The notes: a model not told the origin generated them from the letters alone. Shown: positions 1 to 10,468, numbered from the stretch's first letter. The stretch is 37,359 bases of DNA from Selaginella moellendorffii (GCF_000143415.4 NW_003314311.1:293736-331094); one strand, 5' to 3'. Program-made: numbers and translations.

Positions 1-120
1 CTATTGGAAAAATTTAGGTTTTTTTTAAAAAGTTTCCATCTCAGATAAAAAATGACTCTAAATCTAGGAATGCAAATTTTCAAGACTCAACTAACTTCTT
101 CCTACATACAAATGCACATA
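1..120 (-). mobile_element. Fragment of LARD internal region
   Basis: This stretch aligns by eye with the LARD internal sequence near 24535-24650 in the same orientation (shared words include attggaaaa, aatgactct, tgcaaa and tttcaagactcaac). It is AT-shifted relative to that copy. The neighbouring relic from 246 onward lies in the opposite orientation, so there is an inversion breakpoint between about 120 and 246. Confidence 0.7.
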
Positions 121-814
121 ATGAAAAAATCATTAATGAACTACCCAAGACTTAATTCTTAGTGTTGCCCTTGCTTGCATACACTCTTGTTCATTACTAT
201 AGTTTTAATTTTGCCATTAGCATCTGGTCTTCGTTGTGAATTATTAATCTATTAATCATTTTGCCTGAAAACCATTATAAACTAGTGAAGAAAAAGTTGA
301 CTTTAGTTAGCTTAGATTTTAGTGAGTATTTTGTATGATGCAACCTAAAAAGGGTGCTAACTTTTGGGGCTAAAATAATTAAATAGAGGCTAGAGTTAGA
401 GTAAAAAAGTGGTCATTATGCTTTTTTAGAAAGATGACTCTTATACCTTTTTTCTATAGCATTATGCATAGTGGTAAATTACACTTTGTATTTAGTTAGA
501 CTGTACGACAATTAAATTTTTTTATTTATAGTGATTTAGATGGTTGGTTATTAGTTCAATTCATTATAGATTCACATTTTATTTAGCTAGTTTTGATGAA
601 GATGTTATTGATAGTTTGGCCATATATTTGTGTTATTAGCATTTGTGTGCTATAGCTGATTAACAATTGTATTGGCATTCAAATAAATTGAGTGGCAGGT
701 TGAATTAGAAATTTTTTTAGTAAGGGTTGCGGTTTAGCTTTTCTTTGAAAAGTGATTTAATTATGGACTTGCAAAAGAAAGATATAATGATCAATTAGAA
801 TTCTAATTCTTTAT

Positions 815-965
815 TGGGTTTGAGTTAGGATTTGGGGGGGGGGTTGGTTTGGTTATTGTAAGGGGTTTCAAATGTATAGTAGGGGATAGTTTATAAATTA
901 TATAACTGACCAACTTGAGACAAACTTTGGCTCCCTACTATGCATGTTTGTCTTGTTCTATGATT
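815..965 (+). repeat. LTR fragment inside the relic
   Basis: It begins at a G run and continues through a counterpart of the LTR stretch that reads ccaaatgtatagtagggata in the intact LTRs. The match continues through ccaacttgag and the tcttgttct words. It shows that the relic is itself rearranged or nested, because a second LTR fragment follows at 2104. Confidence 0.65.
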
Positions 966-2103
966 ACATGGATCATTGATGAATTTTATTATAAACTGAG
1001 TTATGTTTGTTATAAAAGATGGATTTATAAAGGATCGGTTTGGAGATCACTTATTAAGTATAATTTTGTCATGCTTAACTTTTGGATTGATGCAAATACT
1101 TTATTAGCTTTTGCATTATGAAATTTAGCTTATGGATGTATCAAGAAGAATATTATAGGTTGCATTATGAATTCTTTTTTAGCATTGAAATTAGTTGATG
1201 CAAGACTCATGATTATTATTATATGAGACTTAGCTATAAATTTTTTTAAGCTCTTGGTCCTTGAGTTCTTATACTCATTATTTCATTTGCTAAAAGTTGT
1301 TGGGGAAAGTATTTTGGCTCATTAGTTTTGATGTTTAAATTGGGGTTTACATCTAACAATCATTGTGATAATTAATTATTATCTAAGATAGTTGAGGTCT
1401 TGCTTAATTATTATTGATGTTGGATGATTTGCTATTATTTGAGATGATGGATTGTTATTCAATAATGATTGTGCATCTCTATTGATGGAATGATAGATAA
1501 TTTTCGTGATAGTTAATTGTTATCTTGATAGCTTCTAGCTTTCTGTATTGCCATATGTTTTTTGTGGTTTAATTTAGATTGGTCTTTTGATTTTGAAAAA
1601 TCAATAGAATGTTGTTAACACTTGCTTATGTAACTCAAGGTTTTTTTATATTATTGACTGAGATTTATTCAAACTGGCTAGTATAATAATTAGCATATAT
1701 AGGTGTTTTCTGACCCTTGCAATATTCATTATGTTATAATGATTATTACTACTGTTGATTCTAATAGATTAGGATGTTTTCCATTAATGATACTTGTGTC
1801 CTTTTTGTACTTAGCATACTATCTACAATATTTAGTCATTAAGTATTTTCTTTAAGTTTTATTAATTATATACTTGCTATTGAATTTTCTTAAATGATAT
1901 ATTCTATATCTTTAAACTATGATCTTGGTGGTTTCTACGACAATTGCATTTAAATGCATAAAATGTATAACATATACAAAGCTTGAGGTGTGTATTTGCA
2001 CCTTATATTGCTAAAGACTTATACTATACTGGTTTTATCGGATGATAACTTAATTGAAATACTTAGTTCAATTATTAGTAAACTAGACTTAACATCGGTC
2101 ATT

Positions 2104-2539
2104 AAATGTAAGAAGGGATAGTGGGTAGGTCAAGTATAGCTGACTAATCTAAGACATAGTTTAGTTCCTTGTTGGGCATGTCTATCCTTAGTCTACATTT
2201 GGTTTGGGTCTAAGCCTATACTAATTTGTGGAATACCTATATTGTTGTGTTAGGCTATTGGTATGCTGAAGACTCCATCATTTGGCTCTATTTTGTATAT
2301 TAGTCTTAACATTGGGTTGTTATATACTCTAAGACTATTTTTATATCCCTCTGTGCTTTTACCCTTTTGCTTTTTGGTTATATGCTTGAGAGTTTGGTTC
2401 TATCCTTTCATTCAGTGGCTTAAAAGCCTTGAAACTTGAGTTCCACTCCACTACTCTTTACCCATGTATCCAAGAGTTAAGATTTCATTCTGTGGTTATC
2501 CTATAATAAATCATTATAGGGTAAAAACTGTGCACTACA
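2104..2539 (+). repeat. Decayed LTR, 3' half
   Basis: It aligns with the 3' half of the LTR seen at 13303, 20035 and 26344 (reverse complement). It covers the gggatagtgggtaggtc block, the gcttgggtctaagcc block, the area where the G-box repeats should be (eroded here), and a terminal stem (atcctataa...ttatagggta) ending in ctaca. The true LTR ends in gcgctaca. Confidence 0.75.
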
Positions 2540-2572
2540 CCATCTATCTCCTTGCCCATGCACCCTGTTTGC

Positions 2573-3378
2573 CTGTAGCCAAACTAATCTGGTTCAACGG
2601 CAAACCAGACTTGCCCAATTCCTTGCAGACATGTATGCCCACCATTCCTCACTTCAACCACCTCACCCATGTAGCTCCTTGCTCACCCACCAAGCTCCTC
2701 ACTTCATCCATCTCACCCACCCACATGTCTTGTCCACTTGCCCATCTTGCCTCACCCACCTAATTGGCAATTTCTATAAGTGTCTCCAACCTAATATAGC
2801 AAGTATTGATTTCTTCAATTTTGGGATAATCTCCTTTATCGATATGCTCAGGTGTATATACTTGATGGTGAGATGTACTTGTGTATTATTCAAGTGTGCC
2901 ATGGCACTCTAGCAATAGAACACTTTGGTGTCTACAAGACATTATAATTTATGCCCCATATACATAAGTATGTTAAACACTTTATCCATATTTACAATAT
3001 GTATTAATGGACCAAGATGCTTTAATATACTTTGTTTGGTCTTTTCCAACCCTTTTATTTTACTCCAGGGCCTTACAATTCCTTTTGTTATGGTCGATTA
3101 AAAATTTTATATCAGAGAGTTTAACACAAATCCATATTTTTTTTCTCAAAATCCAAGTACAATTGTTAATCTTCCTGAAGGAAAAATGAGAGAAAGCTAA
3201 AATTGTAGAGCTACTCACATATCTAGAGCACATTTTTCAACTCAAGTGACAATGAACTCTTGATGAACTAGATTCATGTGACAATCCTTCTTCAAATTTA
3301 CTTATAGATGGTAAATATAGTCATTATTAGTGATAAGTAAGAATACTAATAATTACTAGAAAACTAGAGTTAAAATTG
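2573..3378 (+). repeat. Large inverted repeat, left arm
   Basis: This arm pairs with 3697-4545. It starts around a tgtagcc...ctggttc block, runs through a (ctcaccca)-rich low-complexity tract at 2650-2760, and ends near ttaaaattgtggtcac. The two arms differ by scattered substitutions and small indels, so the duplication is not recent. ORFs in the arm are short and not conserved as protein between arms. A tatcagaga word near 3110 resembles part of an initiator-Met primer-binding site, so the arms might derive from LTR-element leader DNA; this is weak. Confidence 0.8.
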
Positions 3379-3696
3379 TGGTCACACATCATCGTGTTAC
3401 TAGCACCACAATTAAAAGAATTAGTGGAATGCTCTGATTCTTCAGACAAGGAAAGATTGGGAAACAATTAAGAGCCTCAATGGACTCATATACAAAAGAT
3501 TTGCTAAATTTCCTATATTTTATTGCATATATAATCCCAATTACCCAATAATTTATATTTCTATTTATAAATGAGAAAAATCAGTTAAATAACATGTATA
3601 TAAGATTTTATTTAATGACCAATTTTTGTTTCTAGAGGGTATAAGGACTATACCAAGATTATTCAGGCATATTTTAGGATATTCTTTAATCTAAAA
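3379..3696. other. Spacer of the first inverted repeat
   Basis: About 318 bp of AT-rich DNA between the two arms. I see no gene and no similarity to the loops of the other inverted repeats. Confidence 0.6.
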
Positions 3697-4545
3697 ATTG
3701 TGATTTTAACTCTAGTTTTCTAGTAATTATTAATATTCTTACTTATCACTAATAATAACTATATTTACCATCCATAAGTAAATTTGAAGAATGATTGTCA
3801 CATGAATCTAGCTCATCAAGAGTTCATTGTCATTTGTGCTGAAAAATGTGCTCTAGATATGTGAGTAGCTCTACAATTTTAGCTTTCTCTCACTTTTCCT
3901 TCAACCAATTTGATAGGAAGATTTACAATTGTACTTGGATTTTGAGAAGAAAATATGGATTTGTGTTAAACTCTCTGATATAAAATTGTCAATCGACCAT
4001 AACAAAAGGAATTGCAAGGCCCTGGAGTAAAATAAAAGTGTTGGAAAAGACCAAACAAAGTATATTAAGGCATCTTAGTCCATTAATACATATTGTCAAT
4101 ATGGATAAAGTGTTTAACATACTTATGTATATGGGGCAAAAAATTATAATGTCTTGTAAACACCAAAGTGTTCTATTGCTAGAGTGCCATGACACACTTG
4201 GATAATACACAAGCACATTTCACCATCAAATATATACACTTAAGCATATTGATAAATGAGATTATCCTAAAATTGAAGAAATTAATACTTAGTATATTAG
4301 ATTGGAGATGCACTTAAAGAAATTGCCAGCTAGATGGGTGAGGCGAGATGAGCAGTTGGAGAAGGTATGTGGGTGGGTGAGGAGTTGGGCAGGTAGATGG
4401 GTGAAATGGATGAAGTGAGGAGCTCGGTGGGCAAGTGAGGAGCTAGGTGGGTGAGGTGGGTGAAGTGAGGAATGGTGGGCATACATGTTCATAGGGAATT
4501 AGGCAAGTTTGGTTTGCTGCCGAACCAGACTAGTTCAGCTACAAA
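3697..4545 (-). repeat. Large inverted repeat, right arm
   Basis: Reverse-complement partner of 2573-3378. Recognisable blocks are attttaactctagttttcta, the tcacatgaatctag block, the gtttggtcttttccaac block and the (gtgggtgag)-rich tract near 4380-4480. Beyond 4545 the sequence turns into a purine-rich gaaa/aag tract with no partner on the left. Confidence 0.8.
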
Positions 4546-6058
4546 AAAGACAAGTGAAAATGAAACAAAGAAAAAAGAAAGAAAGATTAAGAAAAAGAAA
4601 AAATAGAAAAGAGAAGATGGAAACATGAGACTAAGTAGGAGAACCACTTATCTGGACTCCAACTTAAAGCCTCTTCACCTCTAGAAAGTGCCTTAAACAT
4701 AGTCCAATTGCTCTCAAAGTTCCAAGGGAATGAAGTGATGGAAGTGAATGTGTTGCTCAAGAATGGTAACTGCAAGAATAATGGAAGACAGCAGCCTAAT
4801 AGATGGACAGTGATGGTTGATTATAATGGAGTGATAATGGCTGAAGTGGTTGGCAGCATGTGTGCTTGTCACAGAAGAAGAAAAAGCTTGCAATCTTTGC
4901 AAACATCTGTTGAGATCACTGTGTACTGTTGCTGTAGAAATGTGGGATTGGATAAATGTTCGTCCAAAGTAATGCCTAGTTTCTTATGCTCATCAGATCT
5001 AACTGACTCTTAGAAATCAGTTGTTAAGTGTCCTAGATTTGTCTAGACTTGTTGCATTGAGATAGTCTGTGTTATATTTTGAGTTTGGCACGTTAGATTT
5101 TGCTGCTTTTTGATGCATTTGCTGTGTATGGTGATGATAAATAGAGTGACATAATTGGATCCCTAGATCATGCGTACATGGTGAGAAAAGTGAAGAAATG
5201 TGAACTAGGCAATTTTAGCAAGTGATAAACAATGGTGTAGCAAGTAGCAAAATGAATGGATTGTGTCTGTGAGTTATGGAGAGTGATATTGATGATATAT
5301 TGAATGAAATCATGTGAAAAAAACCCAAGAACCGTAAATAGTAAATTGTGAAATGGATGAGCTACCAGACGAGAGGAGTTAATGCAGTCTTATGATGAAA
5401 CTCCAGGCTCGTGCTTACTCCATCCTAAGAATCACATCTTTGATATGACAACGAAGAGATGAAAGCAGAAGAAAAGAAAGAAAAATAAAAGAAACAGAAG
5501 AAAAAGAGAGTGAAATACTGCCAAAAGATCTTAAGGTGGCAATGGTTGTGAGTGTGTGGCAACTCTTGGCCTACCTCACTATAAGGATGTAAACACCACC
5601 TTCAATGTGTTTCTTGATGAAGAATGGATTGAGCCACCTAGGGGAAAACTTTGCGAGTGATGCAAAATCTTGGAGCATCATAAGTTTTCCCTTATGAAAG
5701 GGCTTGCCTCATTGGAATTGCATGGATTGAGTAGTGATTGAGCCTATGCTAGGAGGTCCCAAAGAGTCTTGAAAGAGGCCAAAGATGCTGCAAAAGCTGG
5801 CCATATCTCCCTCTAATGTATGATGTTATGTAGCCCCAAAGTGAATAACATTACCAAAATGAGGAAATCTAGAGCTCAACTGTGTGTGGCAATGTCTAGA
5901 GCCCGTAGAGCATAGAGGGAAGAGTCTCCAAAGTAGTGAATGGAGTCATAAAGGCTCACAAGAATTTGGTGGTTGAGTGAAGTATCAGTGATCATGGAAG
6001 ATGCCATGATTGTTGTAGATGAGGCCACAATTAATATCCTATGGCTAGAGAGGTTTAG
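4546..6058. other. Intergenic or unclassified repeat DNA
   Basis: Purine-rich simple tracts occur near 4546-4615 and 5455-5510. Short ORFs around 4708-5013 (about 100 codons, overlapping on both strands) show no domain I recognise and have no conserved partner elsewhere in the window. The stretch 5540-5880 has the feel of degraded retroelement sequence, but I could not assign it. Confidence 0.4.
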
Positions 6059-6480
6059 TGTGACATCCCTATAACCAACCAAAGAAAACGACTTGAGAGA
6101 TGATTCATGAGGTTCAAATATATTAAAAAAAAAGGGCCTATGAACAAAAATGCACCCCCTTTTTCAATCAATTAAGGGTTTTGGGATATTTGGGGTTAAG
6201 CGTCTTTGGGTTTAAATATTATTGAGTTGAATAACCTTCTAGAAAGTATAAATACAAGAGGTTATATTTGGTATCAAAGGGGGTTTCGGGTTCGACTCTG
6301 TTGGTTGGCTTAAAGGAATCATACTACATATTAAAATTAACATTTGGCAGGTCCAATTTACTTTTGACTGGGCTTGATCTGAGGGGTAGGATGTCAAAAG
6401 AGTAGGGCTCAAGAGAGAGCTATAGCTCTTAACTTCCATTCATAAGGGCATAAATTTGTAGGGACTCAAGCTCCATGGCA
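6059..6480 (+). mobile_element. Decayed Cassandra-type TRIM (one LTR plus internal region)
   Basis: The sequence aligns with the minus strand of the intact TRIM at 16741-17334. The LTR-like part runs to about 6266 and is followed by tttggtatcaaagg, a close match to an initiator-Met primer-binding site. Then comes the internal block starting near ttcgactctgttggttggct. The second LTR is not visible after 6480, so the copy is truncated. Many C-to-T and G-to-A differences mark it as old. Confidence 0.8.
6194..6248 (+). repeat. Eroded 5S-rRNA-like segment in Cassandra LTR
   Basis: The words gttaagcgt, ttggg and a degraded counterpart of the 5S box C region occur in the order found in plant 5S rRNA. 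Mutations in the C-box region make polymerase III promoter function unlikely. Confidence 0.6.
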
Positions 6481-6700
6481 TATGTGTAAGTGTCACAACA
6501 TTGCTAGTGGCAATGCTTAGCGACTTTCCTTTGAAACCGGGGCTTGAAACCTTGTACAAAGGCTAACACTCTCATGGACTTCTACTATGTCACTCTCTTG
6601 TTGAGATGGTGGAGATCACTATGCCATCCTTGGTTGATTTGTAGTTATTGGTTGATACTCAGGATCTCTAGAAATGTCTTTTGGCATCTTTGGAGATTCA
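6481..6700. other. Unassigned sequence between TRIM relic and LTR-element fragment
   Basis: About 220 bp with no ORF of interest and no match that I can see elsewhere in the window. Confidence 0.4.
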
Positions 6701-6750
6701 ATAAGGTTTAAATAGATTACTATAAATAGGTAGTTAGAGTTGTTTACACA
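6701..6750 (-). mobile_element. Short fragment of the LTR-element 3' leader
   Basis: It matches the conserved stretch near 14794-14845 and 21700-21745 (ataaggttta...tagttagagttgtttacac), which lies between polypurine tract and coding region in the chromovirus family. It abuts the left arm of the FolD inverted duplication. Confidence 0.65.
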
Positions 6751-6751
6751 A

Positions 6752-7276
6752 TAACCACATATTAAAAGCTTAAATACTACTAAATTAACCAATAGTATTC
6801 TCTTTGTCATTTTCTTTCCAGTTTTAGAAGATCCAGCCAAAAACTATACTCCAAGAGGTAAGCCTCAAGAAAGATGTGGATGGCCTCCAGGATAAGTTGG
6901 CTCTCGATGATTTCCGGCCAATTTTCATGCCATGCATCTCATGAGCTTGCCTAGAGCTTCTTACTTGATACAAGAAAGGAAGAAAGTGGTGGTCATTGGT
7001 TGTAGCAACATTGTTGGCCTTCCAACAGTGCTACTCCAGAGATACAATGCCATTGTCACAATCATAGATAAGCATACACAAAACTAGTAGATTGATCAGA
7101 CTGCTGATATCCTGGTCAGGAAATCTTATGAGAAGAAGCTGGATCAAACCTGGAGCTTTCATTATAGACATAAGAATGAGACAAGTAAAGGTGTGTAGAG
7201 CTTGACTTTTTATCTCCAGTGACCCTAGCTCAGAAGAATTGCTAGAAGGAGCATGAGAAAGTATCAATCTCGATCA
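6752..7276 (+). repeat. FolD inverted duplication, left arm
   Basis: Pairs with 7584-8105. The outer end is near accacatatta and matches the complement of tagtatgtggt at about 8095. The inner end is near gatcacac, matching gtgatc at 7585-7590. Confidence 0.8.
6822..7276 (+). pseudogene. FolD-type methylene-THF dehydrogenase/cyclohydrolase pseudogene, copy 1
   Basis: Intact family members interconvert methylene-, methenyl- and formyl-tetrahydrofolate in one-carbon metabolism. Translated pieces here, in shifting frames, give VSLKKDVDGL (family: ISPEKDVDG), MPCIS then ACLELL (PCTPKGCLELL), KKVVVIGCSNIVGLPTVLL (the NADP-binding VVIGRSNIVG motif), NAIVTIIDKHTQN, ADILV and WIKPGAFIIDI (WIKPGAVVIDVG). 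A likely 3' splice site (tttctttccag) precedes the fragment. The gene is dead: there are two adjacent stop codons after HTQN, other stops and several frameshifts. It covers only the central part of a roughly 300-residue protein. The Arg normally found in GRSN is Cys. The same lesions recur in the inverted copy at 7584-8033. Confidence 0.85.
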
Positions 7277-7583
7277 CACCTATTTCTGGACTGGTCAAAG
7301 TACAAAGTGTTCAGAACCTGTTTGTACCTGGATAATTTGAGTTGCATGATTATATATATATATAAAATTAACACTAAAATATAGAACTAAAACCAATGTT
7401 GGAAAAGTAAGAAAGATAAAGCGGATGAAGTCTAGATATATTGATTTGATAGAAAGTCGACCATAAAATGATTTACAATTATAATGTATACTAGATAGTG
7501 GTCAAAGTACCTCTAGTGTCAATGTCTTTCTCTCACATTTTTCTTTTGTAAGGAAGCAGTTTCATCCTACTCTGTGGTAATGC
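7277..7583 (+). repeat. Loop element S, copy 1 (spacer of FolD inverted duplication)
   Basis: It begins with gactggtcaaagtacaaagt and ends with a tctgtggtaatgc block. The same ends and most of the same interior occur at 10568-11110, the loop of the next inverted duplication, in the same orientation. A (ta)n tract lies at about 7350-7361. This copy lacks about 190 bp present in the other copy (10683-10878). Confidence 0.8.
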
Positions 7584-8033
7584 TGTGATCAAAGTCGCTA
7601 CTTTCTCACCTCGTAGCAATTCTTCTGAGTGAGGATCCTGGAGATACAAAGTCAAGCTCTACAAACCAAGTGTGGAGAGAGACACACACCTTTACTTGGC
7701 TCATTCTTATGGCTCCAGGTTTGATCCAGTTTCTTCTCACAAGATTTGCATTTCCTAATCAGGATATCAGCAGTCTGAGCAATCTACTAGTTTGGTGTGT
7801 TCTTATCCATGATTTTGACAGTGGCATTGTGTCTCTGGAGTAGCACTGTTGGAAGGCCGACAGTGTTGCTACAACCAATGATCACCACTTTCTTCCTCTC
7901 TTATATCAAGTAAGAAGCTCTAGGCAAGCTCACGAGATGCATGGCATGAAACTTGGCTAGAAATCATGAGGCCATCCACGTCTTTCTTGAGGCTTATCTC
8001 TTGGAAGACAGTTTCTGGCCGGATCCTCTGAAA
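7584..8033 (-). pseudogene. FolD-type pseudogene, copy 2 (inverted)
   Basis: Minus-strand counterpart of the pseudogene at 6822. A 3' splice-like site (ttttcttcccag) is followed by RPETVFQEISLKKDVDGL, then KKVVIIGCSNTVGLPTVLL, NATVKIMDKN and ADILI. The tandem stop codons after the N and the GCSN change are shared with copy 1, so decay came before the inverted duplication. This copy has lost the stretch corresponding to copy 1's aaagttggctctcgatgatt region, and it differs at the C-terminal part, where copy 1 still reads WIKPGAFIIDI. Confidence 0.83.
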
Positions 8034-8105
8034 CTGGGAAGAAAACAATGAAGGGAAGACTATTGGTTAATCTAGTAGTATTCAACCCTCTAGTATGTGG
8101 TCAGT
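7584..8105 (-). repeat. FolD inverted duplication, right arm
   Basis: Reverse-complement partner of 6752-7276; the similarity continues beyond the exon into intron-like sequence up to about 8105. Confidence 0.8.
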
Positions 8106-8537
8106 AGAAAATCTTCTGACACTTCATTCATTTGTTGGAACTTGTGAACAATGTGGATGTGTACTCTCACAGTACAAAGACTAGCTCACTGGGAGTGCGG
8201 ACTAGAGCCTGAAAGATCTCACATGCTGCACTGAAGATAAGCAGCTCTGAATCTCCTTTTCTCTCCAATCTTGTCTACTAGATGAGCATCAAAGTACGAT
8301 TCAAGCAAGAATGCTAGAAAGGGCTGTTAATCATGTAAAATCTAGTAGTACATTTTCCATAGTTTACTGCAGAATGCTTGGTTTGCTTTGGAAAAAAAAT
8401 TATTCTATTGTTTTTGTTGTTAGAGTTATCCGCAAGTCTACATGGGAGCAAGGAAGAAAAAAGTTCACACCATTTCTGCATTTGAAGGCTAGGATAGGGC
8501 TTCTATTCTACTAAATCCTAGATCTTCTTTTGACTGT
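8106..8537. other. Unassigned sequence between two inverted duplications
   Basis: No ORF that I can connect to a protein family, and no partner elsewhere in the window. It might hold further decayed exon or intron sequence of the FolD locus; I could not find a FolD motif in it. Confidence 0.35.
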
Positions 8538-8543
8538 GGGGCA

Positions 8544-9132
8544 ATGCAATCTGAAAGCTGCTGCGCCAAGAATCTCCTGACTTGGAGGCAATTCCAGAAG
8601 TTGTTTCTTTTCTGGCAAGTGCCAACCCATTTGTTTCCCATGTATCTGAAAACTCAGGTGATTGCTTGGGAGAAAGAGCTCTCTAGAATTGGAGAACGAC
8701 CAAGGATCACTCAAGCTTCTCAAATTACTTTTCAATCTCGAGAAATGCCTCAAAGTGGCAAGAAGCATTGTTCGTTCCGGGAGTCTCTCTACTCGGTTGC
8801 ACAGCTGATCGAGAGGTGCACTCAAGGCAAGGCTTTTGAGCATCGGACAAGCTTGCAAACGTCTGGAAACACTCCTGACGATGAGGTGGCCTGGGGTTGG
8901 AGTTACTGAAAATGATGTCACTTTCCCATTCTTCTGGCTTCTTTCGGTGGAAAGATATGCACCTTGCATTGCCTGGAATGAGCACGCCATTTCGACAAGC
9001 TTAAATTGCAGGATGCCATCATGGAACTCGTTGGAGTGTGTTCGATTGATGCAACGACTGCAACATGTCAAAAATGAGAAGGACAAGCATGCTGTTGTGA
9101 CTACAAAAAGTCCAACCGCATCGGATTCTTGA
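8544..9132 (+). pseudogene. Gene X fragment, copy 1
   Basis: I do not recognise the protein. Conserved pieces with the inverted copy are the stretch ending VIAWEKELS, then ESLYSVAQLIERC, CKRLETLL, VTENDVTFPFFWLL and a C-terminal MPSWNSLE. These lie in more than one frame and no start codon fits the homologous start of copy 2, because the first roughly 30 residues are deleted. The mix of leucine- and glutamate-rich helices suggests a helical soluble protein, but no domain can be named. The minus-strand ORF of 191 codons at 8511-9086 overlaps it and has no support. Confidence 0.5.
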
Positions 9133-9540
9133 AACAGGCACTGTTTTGCTAAAATGGGAAGAGGTATCTGCCATGGGTATAGCTACTTTGCACGACGAGG
9201 GTCTTGGCAACAGGCATACGAGAGTAATTGCAACGTCTCTGAAAACTTCAAATATAATTTAATAGATGGTGGTTTAGGTGAAATTAAAAAGTTTAAAAAA
9301 AATTAAAAGTAAAAAAAGTAGACATTAAGATCTTGTTTGGTTATTTCCGCTTTAAACTAGAAATTAATCACTATTAGACTTTGCTCCAACCTTTATGAGT
9401 TAATAGTTATTATCACATTTACTTTAATGAGTTTCTTTATTTAACCATGCATTTTGCATAATTCTTCAGTAGCTTAGATCTAAACAATTCATAGCCGTCG
9501 GATTTAATTTGAGACGCTGTAGAAATATATCTAAAGGCTA
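9133..9540. other. AT-rich non-coding part of the arm
   Basis: Conserved only in patches with 12165-12370 (agactttgctc..aaccttta, cacatttactttaatgagtt, gccgtcgga). I see no gene. Confidence 0.5.
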
Positions 9541-10066
9541 GTGTTTAGGGTAAGTCTTGAGGGGGCTGGGTTTCGCTGTTGGCGGCGGCACTGGAAGGAG
9601 GCGTTTTTTTTTTCTCTAACCATCAAAATGCACACCGGTGGGGTGCCCATTCTCAACGTGGCTACTCAGTATTCGTTTTGGGCTGTCGCTACTGTTTTGT
9701 ACAGTACGTTGAGGCGGCCAAAGCGAGAGGAAGTCGGGGAATCGAAGCCCCCGGCTGCCCCACACTTAGATGTAGGATTTTCGATTGTGTGAAACTACTA
9801 ACAAGCAGGATCGAAGACCAGCTACCCAGCCCTCTTTTGGGGATTTCCTCTATGAGGAGAACCCCTCCGAAACAAAAAACAAAGAAGCATTCCTCTCGTT
9901 TTTTTGGTCTTCGAAACAGTGTCTGTCTTGTTGCTTGACAAGGATTAGGGTTCACGGGCGTTTCCCAGCGCATCCCCTCTCGCCAGCAGCTTCTTCCGCT
10001 CGATCCCCAAGTCTTCAAGCCCACAGAGAAAGCTGGGGAAAATTCACCTTGATTCAATCAACATTT
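9541..10066. repeat. Highly conserved block of the arm, coding status unclear
   Basis: This block is one of the best conserved parts between the arms (partner at about 11660-12160). Long ORFs are open on both strands in both copies. On the minus strand here (9689-10057) and the plus strand in the partner, the ORFs share a C-terminal protein of about 115 residues containing WGSSGRSCWREGMRWET and KKREECFFVFCFGGVLL. The other strand is just as open, so ORF length alone is not evidence. A promoter or leader exon of the divergent fragment next to it is equally likely. Confidence 0.4.
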
Positions 10067-10333
10067 TCAAGCATTGCCGAATCCAAAGTTGGAGGGAACA
10101 TGATCAAAAACTTGTCGTGTGCAAGGCCGCCCTGCAAGCTTGATAAACAACAAAGAACAGGGAACTACAAACCATAAGAACACTTCATATTCGCGAACTT
10201 CAGTTTCTTCCGATTGCTCATGACCCCTCAAGGAGCGTTTCTCTTTGGATCTAGCTAGGGTAGGGAGCGGCAGAGACAGGATCAGCATTTCATCGAGCTT
10301 GTAGCTGATCTTCACCATACCATGGACGGCCAT
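10067..10333 (-). CDS. Short conserved ORF, possible first-exon fragment (copy 1)
   Basis: The ORF starts MAVHGMVKISYKLDE; the inverted partner starts MAVHGMMKISYKLDE at 11389 on the plus strand. The later part (RGHEQSEETEVREYEV... to FGFGNA and the stop) is also shared, but in the partner a frame change and an early stop (SLPLL then stop) separate the two parts. That argues against a working 88-residue protein. The N-terminal piece may be the first exon of a host gene. I do not recognise the family. Confidence 0.35.
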   Translation of the reverse strand: MAVHGMVKISYKLDEMLILSLPLPTLARSKEKRSLRGHEQSEETEVREYEVFLWFVVPCSLLFIKLAGRPCTRQVFDHVPSNFGFGNA

Positions 10334-10403
10334 GAATTTCTGGTATCATACCCCTCTCTTGCCTAAGCATTGCTCGTTAGATCAGTGCCACGACTTAATC
10401 CTG

Positions 10404-10468
10404 GTAAGTTTCCAACTTCACTTTCCTTGTCCTGCCTGAGATGAATGTGTCGGATTTTCGATTTGCAG
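10404..10468 (+). other. Short GT-AG intron in gene fragment Y (copy 1)
   Basis: ctg|gtaagttt at the left and gatttgcag| at the right give a 65-bp intron. The inverted partner keeps both splice sites (minus strand 11319 to 11235, 85 bp). It marks an exon fragment running toward the loop, with the shared block agatcccaagagcatgg. Its protein is not recognised. Confidence 0.5.

Larger units (their letters stand above)
246..2539 (+). mobile_element. Decayed LARD/LTR relic of the chromovirus-related family
   Basis: Read on the plus strand, this region follows the minus strand of the LARDs at 14452-20034 and 21357-26343. Segments near 276-520, 1160-1230, 1250-1600 and 1800-2090 are recognisable in order, and LTR pieces occur at 815-965 and 2104-2539. 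Most differences are G-to-A or C-to-T, and CpG is nearly gone, as expected for an old methylated plant element. No coding potential is visible; the few ORFs are under 70 codons. Large internal deletions are implied, because the 3' leader, polypurine tract and first part of the LTR are missing before 2104. Confidence 0.75.

Noticed and set aside
9535-9560. Possible telomerase RNA template (ACCCTAAAC on the minus strand)
   Set aside because: A nine-base match is expected by chance in DNA of this size, and no U6-type promoter or known telomerase RNA structure is visible next to it.
9715-9760. tRNA-like hairpin (gggggcttcgattcccc on the minus strand)
   Set aside because: The T-loop word ttcgat is present, but the stem does not pair in the right register and no D-arm, anticodon arm or acceptor stem can be drawn around it.
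9579-10057. Long overlapping ORFs in the conserved block, with partners at 11556-12142
   Set aside because: They are open in both strands and in more than one frame, and the duplication is too young for ORF conservation to be evidence of coding. I kept the block only as a repeat with unclear status.
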